This document shows, piece after piece, positions 43,794-52,963 of a stretch of DNA of 64,000 bases. Every line of letters begins with the position of its first letter. The stretch's first letter is position 1. The notes under the pieces are model-generated. The model saw nothing but the letters and a program-made list of their open reading frames with translations. It had not been told where the DNA came from and ran no database searches. The DNA lies in NCBI RefSeq assembly GCF_008386505.1, contig NZ_VUNZ01000002.1, positions 655,056-719,055 on the forward strand. The letters are read 5' to 3'. Position numbers and translations under genes: made by a program. Origin of the DNA: Chryseobacterium sediminis (GTDB lineage: Bacteria > Bacteroidota > Bacteroidia > Flavobacteriales > Weeksellaceae).

Positions 43794-45005
43794 TTAAGCT
43801 GTTTTTAACGGTTTTTTCTTTTTTCTGCCCCACCAGATCATAAATCCGGTAACCGGAAGAGAGGCACAGATCAAACTTACAATAAAGGCAATGATCTTTG
43901 TAGGAAGACCTAAAATAGCTCCTACATGGATATCATAATTAGCACTCACTACCTTTTCTCCAAAGTTTTTGTCCTTTGGATCATGAGTGTGCAGCAATTC
44001 TCCCGAGTTTTCGTCAAAGATCAGACTACTGCTTTTATGATAAGAATAAGAAAGGTGTTTCACATACACTTCAAAGTTGGGATGTTCATGATCATCCATG
44101 TGGGGATGTCCTAAATCTATAGCAAAACCATAGGAATCAGGATATTTTGTCTGTACTGTATTGATGATTTTATCCAGTGTTCCTTCGGTTCTCAGCTCAA
44201 TAGGAGCTTTTGTCTTGATGTGGGAAAAATCAGGATATTTTGTTTCTCCTCCCGAAAAGATGACATAGATCATCGCCTGAACGACAAAAAATGCATAGAA
44301 AAGTCCTGTAATAGAGAAAATTAAAGCGAAAATAGAAGCATAAAAACCTAGTACATTATGAAGGTCATAGTTCTTCCTTTTCCAGCTTTTGATATTTTTC
44401 CATTTGAAGGCAAAACGCTGTTTTCTTGCTGCTTTGTTCTTAGGCCACCACAGAATGATCCCGGAGATCAGCATAATGATAAAAATAATTACCGGAATTC
44501 CTACTACATACGTTCCCCAATCCTGTTTCAGGAGGTAGCTCCAGTGGATCATCTTTACGATATTGAAGAAACCATTCTTTTCATCATAAACTCTTAGTAC
44601 TTTTCCCGTGTATGGGTTTACATATGCTTGTTTATAAATGGGAAATTCATCAAAATAATTCCAGGCATTTGTATTATGTTCATACCAGAAGAACATATAG
44701 GACATCTTTTTGTCAATAGGAACATTTACCCAGTGAATAGGATATTTTTCTTTGACCTGTTCTGCTACAGCCTTTTCCATTACTCTGATAGGAAGTACCT
44801 GTTTCTGTTCAATATTTTGCTCGTGGTGGTACATCACATCTTTTCTGGTGATGTTTTCAACCTCATCCTTAAAAACGTACAATGCTCCGGTGATAGAGAT
44901 AATAAAGATCAGAAAACCTATTCCCAGTCCGAACCAAAGGTGGAGCTTGGCAGACCATTTTTTAAAGAATCCCGGTTTCTTTTTATGATGATGATTTTTC
45001 TTCAT
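43794..45005 (-). CDS. PepSY-associated transmembrane protein, copy 1
   Basis: 403 residues with four main membrane helices (about 25-48, 160-185, 215-240, 370-392). The PepSY_TM layout is clear: KWSAKLHLWFGLGIGFLIFIISITGALYVFKDE at the N-terminus (two adjoining blocks) and GFMIWWGRKKKK at the end. His residues (HLW, MIHWSYLL, YDLHNVLGFYAS, YDIHVG) may bind heme or metal. These inner-membrane proteins are linked to siderophore/iron uptake, possibly as reductases. It is the last gene of the TonB operon, 50 nt after the receptor. Confidence 0.9.
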   Translation of the reverse strand: MKKNHHHKKKPGFFKKWSAKLHLWFGLGIGFLIFIISITGALYVFKDEVENITRKDVMYHHEQNIEQKQVLPIRVMEKAVAEQVKEKYPIHWVNVPIDKKMSYMFFWYEHNTNAWNYFDEFPIYKQAYVNPYTGKVLRVYDEKNGFFNIVKMIHWSYLLKQDWGTYVVGIPVIIFIIMLISGIILWWPKNKAARKQRFAFKWKNIKSWKRKNYDLHNVLGFYASIFALIFSITGLFYAFFVVQAMIYVIFSGGETKYPDFSHIKTKAPIELRTEGTLDKIINTVQTKYPDSYGFAIDLGHPHMDDHEHPNFEVYVKHLSYSYHKSSSLIFDENSGELLHTHDPKDKNFGEKVVSANYDIHVGAILGLPTKIIAFIVSLICASLPVTGFMIWWGRKKKKPLKTA

Positions 45006-45055
45006 ATGCAGTTAAAAGTGAAACAAAGATATGTTTTACTTTTTATTTAGTTTAA

Positions 45056-47170
45056 TTAAAATTTATATTCAATCATAAAAGTCCCCCTCAGCCCAAGAGC
45101 ATTGGTGAAATCACTGTCTCTTGCAGTCCACCATGAAATAGCAGGCTGATACACTTTATTGAATAGGTTTTCAATACCTAATGAAAGCCTCCAGTTGTTG
45201 CTAACCTCATAACTTGATTTGAAGTTAAAAACGGTATATTCAGGAACATATCCTTCGCCGTAAGCATATAATCCTGTTTTAGCATTAGGCTCGAACCTGT
45301 TTTGTTGGAAAGAGTGGAGCATATCTAAACCAACTGATAATGCCGGGATAGGTTTTGCCTGTACATAAGCCAATACTTTAGGAGCAGAAATTCTGCTGTT
45401 ATTGATTTTTGCTGAATAATCACCATCATCTTTTACTGAGGTAATTCCCTCCATCCAACTGTAGCTTCCTCCAAATTGGATCCACTTTTCAGGGGTGAAG
45501 TGTAAAAATCCTTCAACACCGTATACAATTTCCGGTGATCTCTGGATCATCAGCGCTCTGTCTGGGCTCTGTACAAATGATGCCCCTAGTTTTGAGGTAC
45601 TCACATAAGATGTCAGTTCATAATTCAGCCAGCTGGAAAGCTGTCCTGTTGCTCCCAATTCATAATTGTTGACAATGATAGGTTTCGTTTCCAGGTTTTT
45701 AATCGTTTCAGAAGTTGAGGTTCTTAAAATTCTTCCTAATTCATTGATAGAGTAGGCTTGGGAAAAGCTTCCAAAAAGGTTGATATAAGGTTCAATATTA
45801 TAACGTACACCAATATTTCCTACCAATGCATTATAGCTTAATTTTCCGCCAGCTACAGGAATACTCTTAGTAAATGTTCCGTCACTTTTAAGCGTAGAAA
45901 GCGTATTGAAGTCATCTACATTCACTTTGATATTTTCATAGCGAAGACCTCCCTTGATGGTAAATTTTTTGAAAAGATCAATTTTTGCCAATACGAAAGG
46001 GGCAATATTAGTCATACTCATATTGGGAGTCCAGAAACGTCCGTCTTCCAGTTTTTGTACGGTTTGATCATTCAGGATATCAGCTCCATAGATGATTTCT
46101 CCCTGTGAGTTCGGGGAATTCCATAGTTGGGTATCCAGATTGATTCTTGCTCCTTTTTTCTGGGAAATAACATTAGACTGTCCGCCGTTGAAGAAAGTAT
46201 CGCTGTATCCGTAAACGGTTTTAAAATCCTGATAATAAAGATTAATATTTAAAGAAGTTCCTGCAAACAGGTTCTTGTTGTCATAACTTACTCTGATGTT
46301 ATGGTTTTTCGGAGTTCCCTGAGGTGTTGTTTCCAATCCTTTTCCTATTCCTTCACCAATGGTAGGAGTGATTCCGTATTTTCCTGTTTTTAATCCTACA
46401 TTCAGGTCTGATCTTGAAGAATAGCCAATATAAGAAGCTTCAATTCTTTGATTTTCATTGATGTCATAGCCTATTTTCAACAATCCGTTGTAGTTGTCCA
46501 TTTTGGCAATGCTGTAAGTCGGGCTTATTAGAATACCGTCTCCGTCTTTGGTATATCCTGTTCTTTCGTAGGCTAATGAAAGGGTATAATCAAATTTGTT
46601 GATCTTTCCTGTTAAAAGCTGGCTGGCTCTTAATCCTAAAGTACCTCCGTAAGGCTGTCCTGTAAAACCAATCTGTGAAACTCCGGAGATTTTTTTATCT
46701 GTTTTGCTTCTTTTCGTAATATAATTGATGATCCCTCCGTCTGCTCCGTTTCCATAGATGGACGAAGCTCCTTTGATTACCTCGATTCTTTCGATGGCTG
46801 AAGGGTCTATAGTCCTTAGATCTCTTGCTCCGTTACGAAGTGGAGTAGACTGTGGAATTCCATCAATCAAAACTAAAACCTGGCGCCCTCTTAAAGTCTG
46901 TCCCGAATTGGAAGTCTGTCCGGAGTTGGTTCCTAAACTGGGAACTGTATATTGTAAAATACTCGTAATATCAGAATTTACTGTAAGCTGAGACTGAATC
47001 TGTTTCTCTCCTACAACAGTGATAGAGCTTGGAACTTCTTTTATGTTTTCCTTTTTTCTGGAGGCAGTCATTACAACCTCGTCTACATTTTTAGTTTGTA
47101 GAGTATCTTTTACCTGAGCAAAAACGGTAGTAGTTCCTAAGCAGGCAGCTGATAAAAGCGCTTTTTTCAT
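45056..47170 (-). CDS. TonB-dependent siderophore-type receptor 1
   Basis: 704 residues from ATG 47170 (MKKALLSAACLGTTTVFAQ, signal peptide about 1-19); a longer frame to 47242 has no support. The TonB box region VDEVVMTASR, plug motifs QTLRGRQVLVLIDGIPQ and IERIEVIKGASSIYGNGADGGIINYITK, and a C-terminal barrel ending RGTFMIEYKF are visible. The ATG overlaps the preceding PepSY gene's stop (TAATG). It imports a ferric chelate across the outer membrane; ligand unknown. Confidence 0.93.
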   Translation of the reverse strand: MKKALLSAACLGTTTVFAQVKDTLQTKNVDEVVMTASRKKENIKEVPSSITVVGEKQIQSQLTVNSDITSILQYTVPSLGTNSGQTSNSGQTLRGRQVLVLIDGIPQSTPLRNGARDLRTIDPSAIERIEVIKGASSIYGNGADGGIINYITKRSKTDKKISGVSQIGFTGQPYGGTLGLRASQLLTGKINKFDYTLSLAYERTGYTKDGDGILISPTYSIAKMDNYNGLLKIGYDINENQRIEASYIGYSSRSDLNVGLKTGKYGITPTIGEGIGKGLETTPQGTPKNHNIRVSYDNKNLFAGTSLNINLYYQDFKTVYGYSDTFFNGGQSNVISQKKGARINLDTQLWNSPNSQGEIIYGADILNDQTVQKLEDGRFWTPNMSMTNIAPFVLAKIDLFKKFTIKGGLRYENIKVNVDDFNTLSTLKSDGTFTKSIPVAGGKLSYNALVGNIGVRYNIEPYINLFGSFSQAYSINELGRILRTSTSETIKNLETKPIIVNNYELGATGQLSSWLNYELTSYVSTSKLGASFVQSPDRALMIQRSPEIVYGVEGFLHFTPEKWIQFGGSYSWMEGITSVKDDGDYSAKINNSRISAPKVLAYVQAKPIPALSVGLDMLHSFQQNRFEPNAKTGLYAYGEGYVPEYTVFNFKSSYEVSNNWRLSLGIENLFNKVYQPAISWWTARDSDFTNALGLRGTFMIEYKF

Positions 47171-48369
47171 TATATTTTCTTTCCTTTTTTCTTTCTTTTT
47201 CCCCACCAAACCAAAAATCCGGTTACAGGGAGTGATGTACACGTGAGGCCGGCAATAAACCAGATAATTTTTCCAAACAGACCGAAGTAAGATCCTGTGT
47301 GAACATCATAATTGGCATTGGCATACTTCTCTGCATTGCTCAGTTTTTGATGGGGTTTATTGGCCAACAGCTTTCCTGAGTATTTATCGAATGTCAGCAG
47401 GTTTCTTTCGCTGAATCTTCCATCCTTTCCGTAGATGGTAACAGGAAGGTTCTTCAGTTCTTTTCCTTTTTTATTCTTTCCGTTTAAATTGATTCTGAAA
47501 CTGGATGAGCCTGCATACAATTTTTCAGTCTGTGCTGCGGCTAGATCAAAAACAGCTTCATTTTTTACCATCAATGAATCCGGAGATTTAATTTCTTTTT
47601 CTTTTGGCGCTTCCCAATAACCTGATATCGCAAGGTTAAAAGTATTTTTCACATACGGATAGGCAAAATAGATTCCTGTAACACTCATTATTAAGGCAAT
47701 GAATGATGCATAGAATCCTAATATATTGTGAAGATCATAGTTTTTACGTTTCCAGTTTTTTATATTTTTCCAATTGAACCAGAAGCGTCCTTTTCTTGCA
47801 TTTTTATTTTTAGGCCACCATAAGATGATCCCTGTAATCAGCATTATAATAAAAAGAACGGTAGGGATTCCCACGGTGTAAGGTCCCCATTCTGAATTGA
47901 GCAGAAGTCCCCAATGGATATATTTCAGGATATTAAATACATCATATTTTTCATCATACACTGCAATGATTTCTCCGGTGTACTGATTTACATATGCCTG
48001 CTTGTTGATGAGAACCTGTTGAAAATAATTCCAGCCTTTTTTACTTTTTTCATAGTAAAGAAAACGGTAGGATTTGCTTTTGTCTAAAGGGATTTCTACA
48101 GAGCTTAACGGGTATTTTTCGTTAAGTTCCAGGGATACTTTCTCGCGAAGCAGATTAAGTGATAATGCCTTCTTTCCGGTATCTTCTTTTTTTATATAAA
48201 TAGCTTCCTTGCGAAGACTGTTTTGTACTTCATCCTTAAAAATATATAAAGTCCCCGTAAGAGAGACTATAAATACAATGATACCAACAGACAAACCCAA
48301 CCACAGATGGAGTTTGGCAGACCATTTTTTTGTTGGAGAAACCTTCTTTTTATGATGATGCTTTTTCAT
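47170..48369 (-). CDS. PepSY-associated transmembrane protein, copy 2
   Basis: 399 residues, homologous to the copy at 43794 over the whole length: KWSAKLHLWLGLSVGIIVFIVSLTGTLYIFKDE, ILKYIHWGLLL, YDLHNILGFYASFIAL, YDVHTGSYFGLFGKI and GFLVWWGKRKKKG (quoted in pieces). The same four membrane helices and conserved His are present. It lies between receptors 2 and 1 and is coupled to receptor 1 by a TAATG overlap. Duplication of a receptor-PepSY module probably created this operon. Confidence 0.9.
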   Translation of the reverse strand: MKKHHHKKKVSPTKKWSAKLHLWLGLSVGIIVFIVSLTGTLYIFKDEVQNSLRKEAIYIKKEDTGKKALSLNLLREKVSLELNEKYPLSSVEIPLDKSKSYRFLYYEKSKKGWNYFQQVLINKQAYVNQYTGEIIAVYDEKYDVFNILKYIHWGLLLNSEWGPYTVGIPTVLFIIMLITGIILWWPKNKNARKGRFWFNWKNIKNWKRKNYDLHNILGFYASFIALIMSVTGIYFAYPYVKNTFNLAISGYWEAPKEKEIKSPDSLMVKNEAVFDLAAAQTEKLYAGSSSFRINLNGKNKKGKELKNLPVTIYGKDGRFSERNLLTFDKYSGKLLANKPHQKLSNAEKYANANYDVHTGSYFGLFGKIIWFIAGLTCTSLPVTGFLVWWGKRKKKGKKI

Positions 48370-48409
48370 AGCAAAAAGTTAACCCCGTGAGGGGCTAACC
48401 TTTGAATTT

Positions 48410-50569
48410 TTAAAATTTATATCCTATTGATAATCTCCAGTTACGTGGAGCGTTGTAGATCCATGCATATTCGCCGGCATCACCTCTGTAACCACTGTAA
48501 AGCTTTTTGTTAAGAACATTGTTCAACATTAGATTTACATCGAATTTTTTAGCAGTATAGGAAACTCCGAAATTGGTGTCAAAATAATCCGGAAGGCTCT
48601 GATCTTTTGTAGCACTTACTCCATACCAAGATTGTCTTCCTCCCTGATATTGATACCCAGCAGAAATACCAAAACCTTTCATAAGGCCATTTTCAAACCT
48701 ATAGTTTACCCAGGTATTTTGTACATTTTTTGCATTTCCGGGAGACTGAACTCCAATTCTTGTAGGGTCTGTATCTTTAACGGTTTTTGCATCAGTATAA
48801 GCATAGTTGATGATAATGTTCAACCCTTTGATGATCTCTCCTTTGATATCAGTTTCAAAACCTCTTGCTCTTTGCTCTCCGGTAGGAACCTGAAAAGCAA
48901 CTCCACCGTTTTCATTTGAATTTCCGGCAACAAGAATATTTTGTCTTCTGATTTCGTATACGGCAAAAGTAGAGTTCCATCTTCCTCCGAACCAGTCTTT
49001 CTTCAATCCGAATTCAATATTCTGACCTCTGAAAGGATCTGTAATTAATGTTTGATGAATTCCTGTTCCGGATTGTGGTACGAAGGTTTTATCATAAATA
49101 CCATAAGCAGAGAAGTTTTCATTAATGGAATAGCTTATTCCTACTCTTGGTGTAAACTCACCAGCTGTATCAGGTACAATAGGAGTACCTGGACTAAGAT
49201 TAGGATAAGCAGCATAGGTTTTTCCACTTGTATATCTTCCTGCTAATGTTAATCTCAATTTGTTATCAAACATTTCAATCTGATCCTGAGCATAATAAGA
49301 AGTATATTTTACTCCCTGATCATTATAGAATGGGGCAGATGTGTTTAAAGTATAAAAGTCAGAAGAAGGAAGTTTTGTAGGATCTACTCCATACTGAACA
49401 TTATAAATGTCAATAGGGAATGGGCCACCTGCAAAAGATGAAAAGTCTGCATTATACTTTCTATCTCCGTAATCGAACCCTGCAATAATTTTATGAACAA
49501 TATTTCCTGTATTAAGCTTTCCTCTTACATACGTCTGGAAAATGTGATTTTTTCCTTTTGCCTGCCAGTTGCTTAATGTTCTGTTTAAAACATTTTTATT
49601 GGCTGGGTCAAAAGTTCCCCACCAAGAACCTCCGTCATAGTTCAGGTCCATATAGGCATATTGTGTACTCCAAACCCAGTCTTTGAAAAGTTTCTGATCT
49701 AAGCTTAAGAATAAACTCTGATCCTTTACTTCCGTTTTTTTGAAGTTAGGGTCATTAAAGTTGGTATGGACATTTAATGAAGCATATCCGTCATTAGACA
49801 TCAGATAAGCTCCGGGTTGATTGAATTTTAAGTACTGGTAATTATACTGTGCTGTAAACGTAGTCGTCTTTGTAGGTCTGAAAGTAATGGAAGGAGCAAC
49901 AATGATTTTGCTTGTTTTATCATTTTCCACCCATGAATTATTGGAGCTTCCCATTAAGTTAAGACGGTAATCTAAAACGCCGTCTTTCACAAGAACACCG
50001 TCAAGATCTGCTTCTCCTCTGAAAAGGTTATAACTTCCTGTTGTGAAGCGAACACTATTGGCAAATTTTCCCGTTGGTTTTTTAGTTACCACATTATAAA
50101 ATCCGGCAGGATCTCCCATAGAACCCATAAATCCGGCAGGACCTTTTACAAACTCTATTCTGTCAATGATAGATGCATCAGGGTTAATCGGCCCCCAGGT
50201 AGAGGAAACGTTCATTCCGTTCATAAAAGTGGCAATACTGGCACCTCTCATGAATACATTGGAATAGACATTATCCCAGTGTTCTACTTTTCTTGCTCCA
50301 CTTACATTACGAACAATTCCTTCAGACATGTTCAATGTAATCTGGTCAGCCAGAACCTGAGAACTCACAGACTGTACGTTCTGTGGAAGTTCAAGGATGG
50401 GTGTCTGGATTCTCAGTGAACCCGAAACCTCATTCAGCTTGTACTTCTGATAATACCTTCCGCTAACAACTACTTCTTCAATATCGTTGGATTTGATGGT
50501 GTCTTTTTTTTCCTGTGCAAAACTTAACATGGATGTTAATAATGCAGCTCCTATTGTTATTCTTTTCAT
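48410..50569 (-). CDS. TonB-dependent siderophore receptor 2
   Basis: 719 residues. Signal peptide about 1-18 (LSFAQ), then IEEVVVSGRYY (TonB box), LRIQTPILELPQNVQSVSS and DRIEFVKGPAGFMGSMGDPAGFYNVVTKKP (split) as in FhuE/FpvA-type siderophore receptors, and a barrel ending NWRLSIGYKF. It follows receptor 3 by 35 nt. The pattern of the plug suggests a ferric siderophore ligand; identity unknown. Confidence 0.93.
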   Translation of the reverse strand: MKRITIGAALLTSMLSFAQEKKDTIKSNDIEEVVVSGRYYQKYKLNEVSGSLRIQTPILELPQNVQSVSSQVLADQITLNMSEGIVRNVSGARKVEHWDNVYSNVFMRGASIATFMNGMNVSSTWGPINPDASIIDRIEFVKGPAGFMGSMGDPAGFYNVVTKKPTGKFANSVRFTTGSYNLFRGEADLDGVLVKDGVLDYRLNLMGSSNNSWVENDKTSKIIVAPSITFRPTKTTTFTAQYNYQYLKFNQPGAYLMSNDGYASLNVHTNFNDPNFKKTEVKDQSLFLSLDQKLFKDWVWSTQYAYMDLNYDGGSWWGTFDPANKNVLNRTLSNWQAKGKNHIFQTYVRGKLNTGNIVHKIIAGFDYGDRKYNADFSSFAGGPFPIDIYNVQYGVDPTKLPSSDFYTLNTSAPFYNDQGVKYTSYYAQDQIEMFDNKLRLTLAGRYTSGKTYAAYPNLSPGTPIVPDTAGEFTPRVGISYSINENFSAYGIYDKTFVPQSGTGIHQTLITDPFRGQNIEFGLKKDWFGGRWNSTFAVYEIRRQNILVAGNSNENGGVAFQVPTGEQRARGFETDIKGEIIKGLNIIINYAYTDAKTVKDTDPTRIGVQSPGNAKNVQNTWVNYRFENGLMKGFGISAGYQYQGGRQSWYGVSATKDQSLPDYFDTNFGVSYTAKKFDVNLMLNNVLNKKLYSGYRGDAGEYAWIYNAPRNWRLSIGYKF

Positions 50570-50604
50570 TGTTTATAAGGGGGAGTATAATTTACTCTAA
50601 CAGT

Positions 50605-52812
50605 TTAAAATTTATAAGTAAAGCTTCCTAATACGTTAGCTAGTGCCTGAGCATTGGCAGTTGTATATCCGCTCCAGTAATGTTCGTTGGTAAAGTTGTC
50701 TACTTTTACCCCGATTCTGAATTTTTTTGTATCATAAAATGCGTTCGCATTCAGTACCAGATATTTTGGAAGGATGAAGGTTCCCATGGTTGCAGAGTTC
50801 ACAATCTTGTTGTCGCTCGCATAGTTTCCTCCAACTCCGAATCCAAGTCCTTTTAATTTTCCATCTAAGAACTGATAACTTGCATTGAAGTTAACCAACC
50901 ATGGAGATGAAGCAGTAGCAGGTCTTCTTCCGATTACGCTTTCGTCTGCTTCCGTATATTTCATATCGTTGTAGCTTACTCCTGCGATTACAGAGAACCC
51001 TTTGATCAGATACGCATTTGCTTCTAACTCTACTCCCTGGCTTCTCAGTAAACCAGCCTGGTTTTGTACAGCCTGTCCTGTTCCTGTCATTTCACCCGTA
51101 TTAAGAAGAGTATTTTTCACCTGAATATTATAGTAGCTCAAGGTTGTTGTAATTCTTCCTTTGATAAGATTTGTTTTGAAACCACCTTCAAACTGATTGG
51201 CTCTTTCAGGAGTTGAAAGTGTTACATTTCCAGCCTTGTCTGAAGTATAATATCCATTTACAGTAAAGCTGTTCTGATAATTCCCGAATACAGATAATTT
51301 TTCAGGAAGAATTTGGTAAACAACTCCAAATTTTGGAGACCATGCTCCCTGCTTGTATTCGGCTGTTTTATTTTGTCCTACCTGACCACCTCTGTAGTTA
51401 TTTGTTTCATATCGTACCGAAGTAAGAATATTAAGACCGGTTACAGGAGTAATTACATTGGAAATATAACCACTGTAAGTATCTTTTTTACCAGCGCTTA
51501 TATAGGTATAATTTTTCTCAAAATCAGGTTGGCTTCTCAGATTATCGTACAATGCTCCCAATGTTTGCCCATTCATATTAGAATAATCTGTACCGGTGAA
51601 AGAAACCCAGTCAAAGTTGGTAAACATAAAGTATTGATTGTCATTCAATCTCATATAATCGAAGCCGGCTACCGTTCTGTTTCGTACGCTTCCGATATTA
51701 AAATCAAAATTGAAGTTCTGCTGAACCTGGAAATAAGTTCTTTTGCTGTCTTTAGTGGACTGGTCAGCTCTTACAACTCCTAATTCGGTATCTGTAGGAA
51801 CTCCTGTTACCATTCCTTTCGGAGCAAAGTAGAAATAGGGATTAAATCCATCTGAGTAAGAATATGAAGTACTTACATTTGTAGATGACTTGATATGCTC
51901 ATTAATCTTATAGTTAACCTGTCCAAAAAAGTTTCTTGCTTTACCAACAGTTTTAAGACCTTCTCCTGTGTAAGATTGTTTATAGTTATAGCCTAGCTTT
52001 TCCAGTTTATCCATGCTGTCTGCACCAAGCTGTGCACTTGGAACATAAAAGAAGAAAGCTGTTTCAGGATATGAATTGGTTTCAAACATTTCCAGTTCAG
52101 CATTGATCTCTAAATTATCCGTAGGGCGATAAGTAATGGACGGGGTGAATGCATAGAAAGAGTTCTTTGCATTGGTTCTCTGGAAAGTTCCCTGATTGGT
52201 ATAAGCTGTATTTAATCTGAATAATAATTTTTTATCTTTTGTAAGAGGAGCATTTACATCTGCCTGTACTCTGTAGTAGTTATAGCTTCCTCCTGCCAGA
52301 GAAACGGCACCTGCAAAAGTTTCAAAAGGTTTTTTGGTAACTCTGTTGATAACACCTCCGTAAGAGGTCACGTTACTACCAAATAATGTGGCTGAAGGTC
52401 CTTTTAAAACTTCAATTCTCTCCACATTAATAGCGTCCATAGAAGTTGTAATAGGAGCAACCATACCATTTCTGATAGAGTTTCCGGCTACAAAACCTCT
52501 TAAATTAAGATAGATACCTCCATCGCCAGCTCTGTTTGTTGCGCTCCACATTTTCTGGGCACCTGCAACATTTCTGAAAGCATCATCTACGGTGAATAAC
52601 AATTGATTTTCAAGTACCCCTTTGTCAATGGAAGAATATACCTGTGGATCCTCAATTGCCTTCAATGGCATCTTATTGGAGTATTCGCTGTCTTTCTTGA
52701 CGTATGTATTGATAATTACTTCATCAATGCTTTTAGTGGTTAATGAATCTTTTTTTTGGGCAGAAACCAGCATTGTTCCCAGCGCGGAAGCACAGATCAG
52801 TACATTTTTCAT
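50605..52812 (-). CDS. TonB-dependent siderophore receptor 3
   Basis: 735 residues from ATG 52812; a TTG three codons upstream is less likely. Signal peptide about 1-18 (MLVSAQ), SIDEVIINTY as TonB box, plug blocks GIYLNLRGFVAGNSIRNGM and NVERIEVLKGPSATLFGSN, and a barrel ending LANVLGSFTYKF. It is the first gene of the five-gene iron-uptake operon, with a promoter -7 box 17 nt upstream and a Fur-like palindrome adjacent to it. Confidence 0.93.
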   Translation of the reverse strand: MKNVLICASALGTMLVSAQKKDSLTTKSIDEVIINTYVKKDSEYSNKMPLKAIEDPQVYSSIDKGVLENQLLFTVDDAFRNVAGAQKMWSATNRAGDGGIYLNLRGFVAGNSIRNGMVAPITTSMDAINVERIEVLKGPSATLFGSNVTSYGGVINRVTKKPFETFAGAVSLAGGSYNYYRVQADVNAPLTKDKKLLFRLNTAYTNQGTFQRTNAKNSFYAFTPSITYRPTDNLEINAELEMFETNSYPETAFFFYVPSAQLGADSMDKLEKLGYNYKQSYTGEGLKTVGKARNFFGQVNYKINEHIKSSTNVSTSYSYSDGFNPYFYFAPKGMVTGVPTDTELGVVRADQSTKDSKRTYFQVQQNFNFDFNIGSVRNRTVAGFDYMRLNDNQYFMFTNFDWVSFTGTDYSNMNGQTLGALYDNLRSQPDFEKNYTYISAGKKDTYSGYISNVITPVTGLNILTSVRYETNNYRGGQVGQNKTAEYKQGAWSPKFGVVYQILPEKLSVFGNYQNSFTVNGYYTSDKAGNVTLSTPERANQFEGGFKTNLIKGRITTTLSYYNIQVKNTLLNTGEMTGTGQAVQNQAGLLRSQGVELEANAYLIKGFSVIAGVSYNDMKYTEADESVIGRRPATASSPWLVNFNASYQFLDGKLKGLGFGVGGNYASDNKIVNSATMGTFILPKYLVLNANAFYDTKKFRIGVKVDNFTNEHYWSGYTTANAQALANVLGSFTYKF

Positions 52813-52829
52813 GAAAGTCAAATTTTCTG

Positions 52830-52837
52830 CAAATATA
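52830..52837 (-). promoter_or_regulatory. -7 element of the iron-uptake operon
   Basis: TATATTTG on the minus strand, an exact TAnnTTTG match ending 17 nt before the ATG of receptor 3. No standard -33 TTG is visible, consistent with a regulated promoter. Confidence 0.65.
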
Positions 52838-52838
52838 T

Positions 52839-52859
52839 TATTTTTAACTGTTCTAAATA
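52839..52859 (-). promoter_or_regulatory. Candidate Fur box
   Basis: A 21-bp imperfect palindrome with 10-nt arms matching in 8 of 10 positions around a central base; on the minus strand it begins TATTTAGAAC. It lies directly upstream of the -7 element, where a bound repressor would block transcription, and precedes siderophore receptor genes. Confidence 0.5.
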
Positions 52860-52906
52860 AATAATGAAGTTGATATTTATCATGAAATTATTATATACTG
52901 AATAAC

Positions 52907-52942
52907 AAAAAACCGCTATGGCCAGTGCCAGAGCGGTTTTTA
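52907..52942 (-). terminator. Terminator of secA
   Basis: Arms 52909-52917 and 52932-52940 (AAAACCGCT and complement) pair perfectly; the loop contains a further TGGC/GCCA stem. On the minus strand it is followed by six T. Confidence 0.85.
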
Positions 52943-52963
52943 GATGATATTATTAAATTTTTC

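Noticed and set aside
47171..47242. Longer TonB receptor 1 start
   Set aside because: The extension is the out-of-frame end of the PepSY gene; a clear signal peptide starts at 47170.
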